DNA of 36,191 nucleotides from NCBI GenBank assembly GCA_964384675.1, contig CAYLNK010000028.1:1-36191 (forward strand), written 5' to 3'. Under the pieces are notes generated by a model. It saw only the letters and a program-made list of their open reading frames with translations. It was not told the origin of the DNA and did not search any database. How positions within the stretch are numbered: the stretch's first letter is position 1; each line of letters starts with the position of its first letter. This DNA is from CAYLNK01 sp964384675 (lineage in GTDB: Bacteria > Acidobacteriota > Thermoanaerobaculia > UBA5066). A program made the translations under genes and the position numbers. Shown here in pieces: positions 32,814 to 36,191 of the stretch.

Positions 32814-34067
32814 ATGGACGTACCCCGCCCCGACCGTTCGCGCGAGAAGAAGCTCAAGCGCCTGGCCCTCTTCGGGGGCGGCGCCCTGCTCCTCGGCGCG
32901 GTCACCCTCGGCGTCAGCCGTCTGAAGCCCGCGGCCCCCACGGTCGAGCGGGCCACGGTCTGGATCGACACGGTCAAGCGTGGCCCGATGCTCCGGCAGG
33001 TGCGCGGCGCCGGCACGCTGGTGCCGGAGGAGATCCGCTGGATCCCGTCGGTGACCGAGGCCCGCGTCGAGAAGATCGTCGTCCGGCCCGGCGCCCAGGT
33101 GACGGCCGGCACGGTGCTGCTCGAGATGTCGAACCCGGAGGTCGAGCGCGACGCGCTGGACGCGGAGTGGCAGCTGAAGGCGGCCGAGGCCGACCTCTCC
33201 GGCCTCACCGTGGCGCTGGAGTCCCGGCAGCTCGACCAGCAGGCGTCGGCCGCCTCGGTGCGCGCCGACTACACCCAGGCGCAGATGCAGGCGGCGACCA
33301 ACGAGGGCCTCGCGAAGGACGGCCTCGTCTCCGACCTGACCCTGAAGCTGTCGAAGGTCCGGGCCGACGAGATGAAGACCCGCAACGAGATCGAGGAGAA
33401 GCGCCTCGCCATGAAGGACCGCTCCGACGAGGCCCAGCTCTCCGCGCAGCGCGCCAAGGTGGAGCAGCTGCGCGGGATGGCGCGCCTCCGGAGGGACCGG
33501 CTGGAGGCGCTGAAGGTGAGGGCCGGGATGGACGGCGTGCTCCAGCAGGTGCCGGTCGAGGTGGGCCAGCGCGTCGCCCCCGGCACCAACGTGGCCCGCG
33601 TCGCCGACCCGAACCGGCTGAAGGCGGAGGTCCGCGTGCCGGAGACGCAGGCGAAGGACGTCGTCATCGGGCAGCGGGCCGAGGTCGACACCCGCAACGG
33701 CATCGTCGAGGGGCGGGTCGTGCGGATCGACCCGGCCGTCCAGAACGGGACGGTCACGGTGGAGGTGACCCTGGTGGGCGAGCTGCCGAAGGGCGCGCGC
33801 CCCGATCTCTCCGTGGACGGCACCATAGAGATCGAACGGCTCCCCGACGTCACCTTCGTCGGCCGTCCGGCCTTCGGTCAGGAGAAGAGCACGGTCGGCC
33901 TCTTCAAGCTCGTCGAGGGGGGAAAGTACGCGGTGAGAGTCCCGGTGAAGCTCGGCAAGTCCTCGGTGAACACGGTCGAGATCGTCGAGGGGCTGAACCC
34001 GGGCGATCAGGTGGTCCTGTCCGAGCTCTCCGCCTGGGACGCCTACGACCGTATCCGTTTGAACTGA
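32814..34067 (+). CDS. HlyD/MacA-type periplasmic adaptor (membrane fusion) protein
   Basis: 417 residues. One N-terminal membrane anchor (about 15-35, KRLALFGGGALLLGAVTLGV), then a barrel-sandwich half (IVVRPGAQVTAGTVLLEMSNPEV), a long coiled-coil hairpin (about 115-235, Gln/Ala/Glu-rich), the second lipoyl half (RAGMDGVLQQVPVEVGQRVAPGTNVARV) and a beta-barrel domain (VRVPETQAKDVVIGQRAEV). It links an inner-membrane transporter to an outer-membrane exit duct. ATG 32814 has AAAGGA 8 bp upstream. It is followed after 23 bp by the FtsX/MacB-type permease, so both form one efflux operon, probably driven by the LytTR system before it. The ATPase and outer-membrane partner are not in view. Confidence 0.93.
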   Translation: MDVPRPDRSREKKLKRLALFGGGALLLGAVTLGVSRLKPAAPTVERATVWIDTVKRGPMLRQVRGAGTLVPEEIRWIPSVTEARVEKIVVRPGAQVTAGTVLLEMSNPEVERDALDAEWQLKAAEADLSGLTVALESRQLDQQASAASVRADYTQAQMQAATNEGLAKDGLVSDLTLKLSKVRADEMKTRNEIEEKRLAMKDRSDEAQLSAQRAKVEQLRGMARLRRDRLEALKVRAGMDGVLQQVPVEVGQRVAPGTNVARVADPNRLKAEVRVPETQAKDVVIGQRAEVDTRNGIVEGRVVRIDPAVQNGTVTVEVTLVGELPKGARPDLSVDGTIEIERLPDVTFVGRPAFGQEKSTVGLFKLVEGGKYAVRVPVKLGKSSVNTVEIVEGLNPGDQVVLSELSAWDAYDRIRLN

Positions 34068-34090
34068 CCGTCGTATCAGGAGAAACGACG

Positions 34091-36191
34091 ATGCCGACGC
34101 AGGACCTCGCCTTCGCCCTCCGCTCGCTCCGGCGCTCGCCGGGCTTCGCGGTCACGGCGATCCTGGTCCTCGGGCTCGGGATCGGCGGGGTCAGCGCGTT
34201 CCTCTCCGTGGCCGAGATGGCCCTCTTCAAGTCGGTACCGGTCAGCGCTCCCGACCGGCTCGTCTGGGTGTCGGCGCGCTGGCGCGACGGCGCGCCGTTC
34301 CAGGGTCTCTCGTATCCGGACTACGTCGATTACCGGAGCCGGAACGGCACGCTCTCCTCGCTCGCGGCCTTCACCCCCACGCCGTTCAGCCTCGCGCCCG
34401 AGAGGGGCGAGCCGGTCCGGCTGAGCGGGCAGCTCGTGAGCGGCAACTACTTCGACACCCTCGGCGTGGCGCCCGCGCCGGGCCGCGGCTTCCTCCCCTC
34501 GGAGGACGAGGTGCCGGGGCGCGACCCCGTGGTGGTGCTGTCGCACGCCCTGTGGCAACGCCTCTACGGCGGCGACCCGTCGATCGTGGGGCGCGCGGTG
34601 CTGGTGAACGGCGCCGCCTTCACCGTGGCCGGGATCGCGCCGCGCGGTTTCACCGGCGTCGAGCTCGAGCACCCGGCCGACCTCTGGGTCCCGCTCGCGA
34701 TGACGGCCCAGGCCGTGCCGCCCACGCCCAACCTGCTGTCCTCCCGCGAGTCGGCGTTCCTGAGCTCGATCGGGCGCCTGAAGGAAGGCGTCACCGTCGC
34801 CGCGGCGTCCGCGAACCTCAGCAGCCTCGCGGACGGCCTGGCCCGGGAGTTCCCGCGGGTGCGTCCGGGCTTCGGCGTCTCGGTCTCGAAGGTCGCGGGC
34901 TGGCTTCCGCCCGGCGCGCGCCGCGCGGCGATCCCGCTCGGCGCGATGCTGCTGGCCCTGACCCTGTTCGTGCTCCTGATCGCGGCGGCGAACGTGGCCG
35001 GGCTCCTCCTCGTCCGCGGCGCGTCGCGCGGGCGTGAGCTGGGCGTGCGGGTGGCGCTCGGGGCCACGCGGGGACGGATCGTCCGACTCCTCCTCGCCGA
35101 GAGCGTCGTGGTCTCGGTGGCCGGCGCGGCCCTCGGCGCGCTCCTCGCGACCGCGGGCGTCGCCGCGCTCGGCGCCCTCGTCGAGGCGTCGCCCTCCTTC
35201 ACCGAGGCGATCCGGCCCGACGGGAGGGTCCTCCTCGCCACGATGCTGGTGGGACTCCTCACCGGGATCGGGGCCGGGCTCCTCCCCGCGCTCGAGTCGG
35301 TACGGGACGCCTCCACGGCGTCGGCCCTCGCCGGGACCTCGCGCCACCGTCTGCAGCGCGGTCTCGTGACCGTGCAGATGGCCCTCTGTGCCCTCCTCCT
35401 CGTCGCGGCGGGCCTCCTCCTGCGCACCCTCGGCCGCACCGCCGCGGTCGATCCCGGCTTCGAGCCGGACCGCGTCGCCATCGCGTCCTTCGACCTCGGC
35501 CTGCAGGGCTACGGCCGCGAGGCCGCCGACGCCTTCCTGGCGACGCTCGCCGGGCGGCTCCGCGCCCGGCCCGAGGTGGAGTCGACGGCGGTGACCGGCC
35601 TGCTGCCGCTCGGGGGAGTGATGGTGGGGAAGGCGTTCGCGAAGGAGAGCGCCGGCGGCGAGCCGGCCGACTGGCCGATCGTCTTTTTCGATGCGGTCTC
35701 GCCCGGCACCTTCGCGACGCTCGGGGCACGCCTCGTCGAGGGCCGGGAATTCGTGGCGGGCGACGGGCCCGGGGCGCCGCGGGTGGCCGTCGTGAACCGG
35801 ACGATGGCGCGCCAGCTCTGGCCCGGCGAGAGCGCGCTCGGCAAGCGGCTCCGCGAGCGAACCGGAGCCGACGCGCTCACGGTGGTCGGGGTCGTCGCCG
35901 ACCTGAAGGTGGACGACGTGGCCGACGCCCCGGCGCCGTACCTCTACCTCTCCCGGGCCCAGGTGATGGGACCGCCCGCGGAGTCGCACCTGCTGGTCCG
36001 TGTGAGGGGCGACGCCGCCCGCCTCGGACCGGTCCTCAGGAGCGAGATCGCCGCGCTCGACCGGAGGCTCCCGCTCTTCGGGAAGACGACGCTCCGCGAG
36101 GTCGCCCACGAACGCGAGGACCGCCGCCGCGCGCTGACCGGCCTCGTGACCGCCCTCGGCGCCGGCGCGCTGGCGCTGGCCGCCCTCGGCC
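34091..36191 (+). CDS. MacB/FtsX-type ABC permease, acidobacterial duplicated orphan permease family (3' end beyond window)
   Basis: ATG 34091 with AGGAG upstream opens a frame of 700 codons that is still open at the window edge. The start LAFALRSLRRSPGFAVTAILVLGLGIGG is the typical N-terminus of this family. Then come a MacB periplasmic-core domain (about 50-270: LSYPDYVDYRSRNGTLSSLA, LSGNYFDTLGVAPAPGRGF), an FtsX domain with three helices (about 275-415; motif SRGRELGVRVALGATRGRI), and a second copy starting with a membrane segment (about 430) and a second periplasmic core (about 460-670). The last helix is cut. The duplicated form without an attached ATPase domain is the 'orphan' permease of Acidobacteriota. 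It exports or senses unknown substrates with the adjacent adaptor. Confidence 0.92.
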   Translation, partial: MPTQDLAFALRSLRRSPGFAVTAILVLGLGIGGVSAFLSVAEMALFKSVPVSAPDRLVWVSARWRDGAPFQGLSYPDYVDYRSRNGTLSSLAAFTPTPFSLAPERGEPVRLSGQLVSGNYFDTLGVAPAPGRGFLPSEDEVPGRDPVVVLSHALWQRLYGGDPSIVGRAVLVNGAAFTVAGIAPRGFTGVELEHPADLWVPLAMTAQAVPPTPNLLSSRESAFLSSIGRLKEGVTVAAASANLSSLADGLAREFPRVRPGFGVSVSKVAGWLPPGARRAAIPLGAMLLALTLFVLLIAAANVAGLLLVRGASRGRELGVRVALGATRGRIVRLLLAESVVVSVAGAALGALLATAGVAALGALVEASPSFTEAIRPDGRVLLATMLVGLLTGIGAGLLPALESVRDASTASALAGTSRHRLQRGLVTVQMALCALLLVAAGLLLRTLGRTAAVDPGFEPDRVAIASFDLGLQGYGREAADAFLATLAGRLRARPEVESTAVTGLLPLGGVMVGKAFAKESAGGEPADWPIVFFDAVSPGTFATLGARLVEGREFVAGDGPGAPRVAVVNRTMARQLWPGESALGKRLRERTGADALTVVGVVADLKVDDVADAPAPYLYLSRAQVMGPPAESHLLVRVRGDAARLGPVLRSEIAALDRRLPLFGKTTLREVAHEREDRRRALTGLVTALGAGALALAALG

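Noticed and set aside
34076..36109. A 677-codon open frame on the minus strand opposite the permease
   Set aside because: Highly charged low-complexity translation; the plus strand has a clear MacB/FtsX permease with membrane helices.

Overview
The window is a very GC-rich (by eye about 70 %) bacterial chromosome segment with dense coding. No stretch longer than 300 bases lacks a gene, and I saw no rRNA, tRNA, CRISPR array, insertion sequence or phage gene. Two proteins point to Acidobacteriota. One is a TonB-dependent-receptor-like outer-membrane protein with an N-terminal carboxypeptidase-regulatory domain (15356-18316). The other is a MacB/FtsX-type permease of the 'acidobacterial duplicated orphan permease' architecture (34091 to the window end). 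The phylum is an inference from protein families; no marker RNA is present.

Region 1 (1-8925) is a surface-sugar region. After a clipped membrane protein and a GT2 glycosyltransferase comes an eight-gene minus-strand operon, in transcription order: Gfo/Idh sugar dehydrogenase, DegT aminotransferase, SDR, acyl carrier protein, AMP-dependent ligase, LuxE-like acyl-protein synthetase, LuxC-like acyl reductase, left-handed beta-helix acyltransferase. Five of its seven junctions are 4-bp start/stop overlaps. The outer genes resemble a 3-amino-sugar pathway (oxidise, transaminate, N-acylate). The middle genes resemble the fatty-acid reductase of luminous bacteria, without any luciferase. This combination is the best candidate for an undescribed system here.

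Region 2 (8988-15276) holds a LytS/LytTR two-component pair, a diiron ferritin-like protein whose 3' end overlaps the regulator gene antisense, a secreted M20 amidohydrolase, a STAS protein, glutamate dehydrogenase and a WbuC-type cupin. Region 3 (15356-19571) has the large outer-membrane receptor, a strong intrinsic terminator, and an acyl-CoA dehydrogenase preceded by a TetR-type palindrome. Region 4 (19581-22436) is a three-gene minus operon (GT2 glycosyltransferase, sulfotransferase, DxD transferase), probably for a sulfated glycan. Region 5 (22540-25453) has an amino-acid permease convergent with an exported M20 peptidase.

Region 6 (25560-30650) is a nitrogen-assimilation block. A GAF-AAA+-Fis sigma-54 activator lies directly upstream of an ammonium transporter, a PII protein and an outer-membrane beta-barrel. 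A palindromic candidate activator site and a well-spaced -24/-12 promoter lie between activator and transporter. The PII protein lacks the uridylylated T-loop tyrosine and the activator carries GAFTDA in place of GAFTGA. Region 7 (30729-36191) is a second LytS/LytTR pair followed by an efflux adaptor and the clipped permease. A perfect 13-bp direct repeat with 21-bp periodicity lies between regulator and adaptor, as expected for a LytTR binding site.
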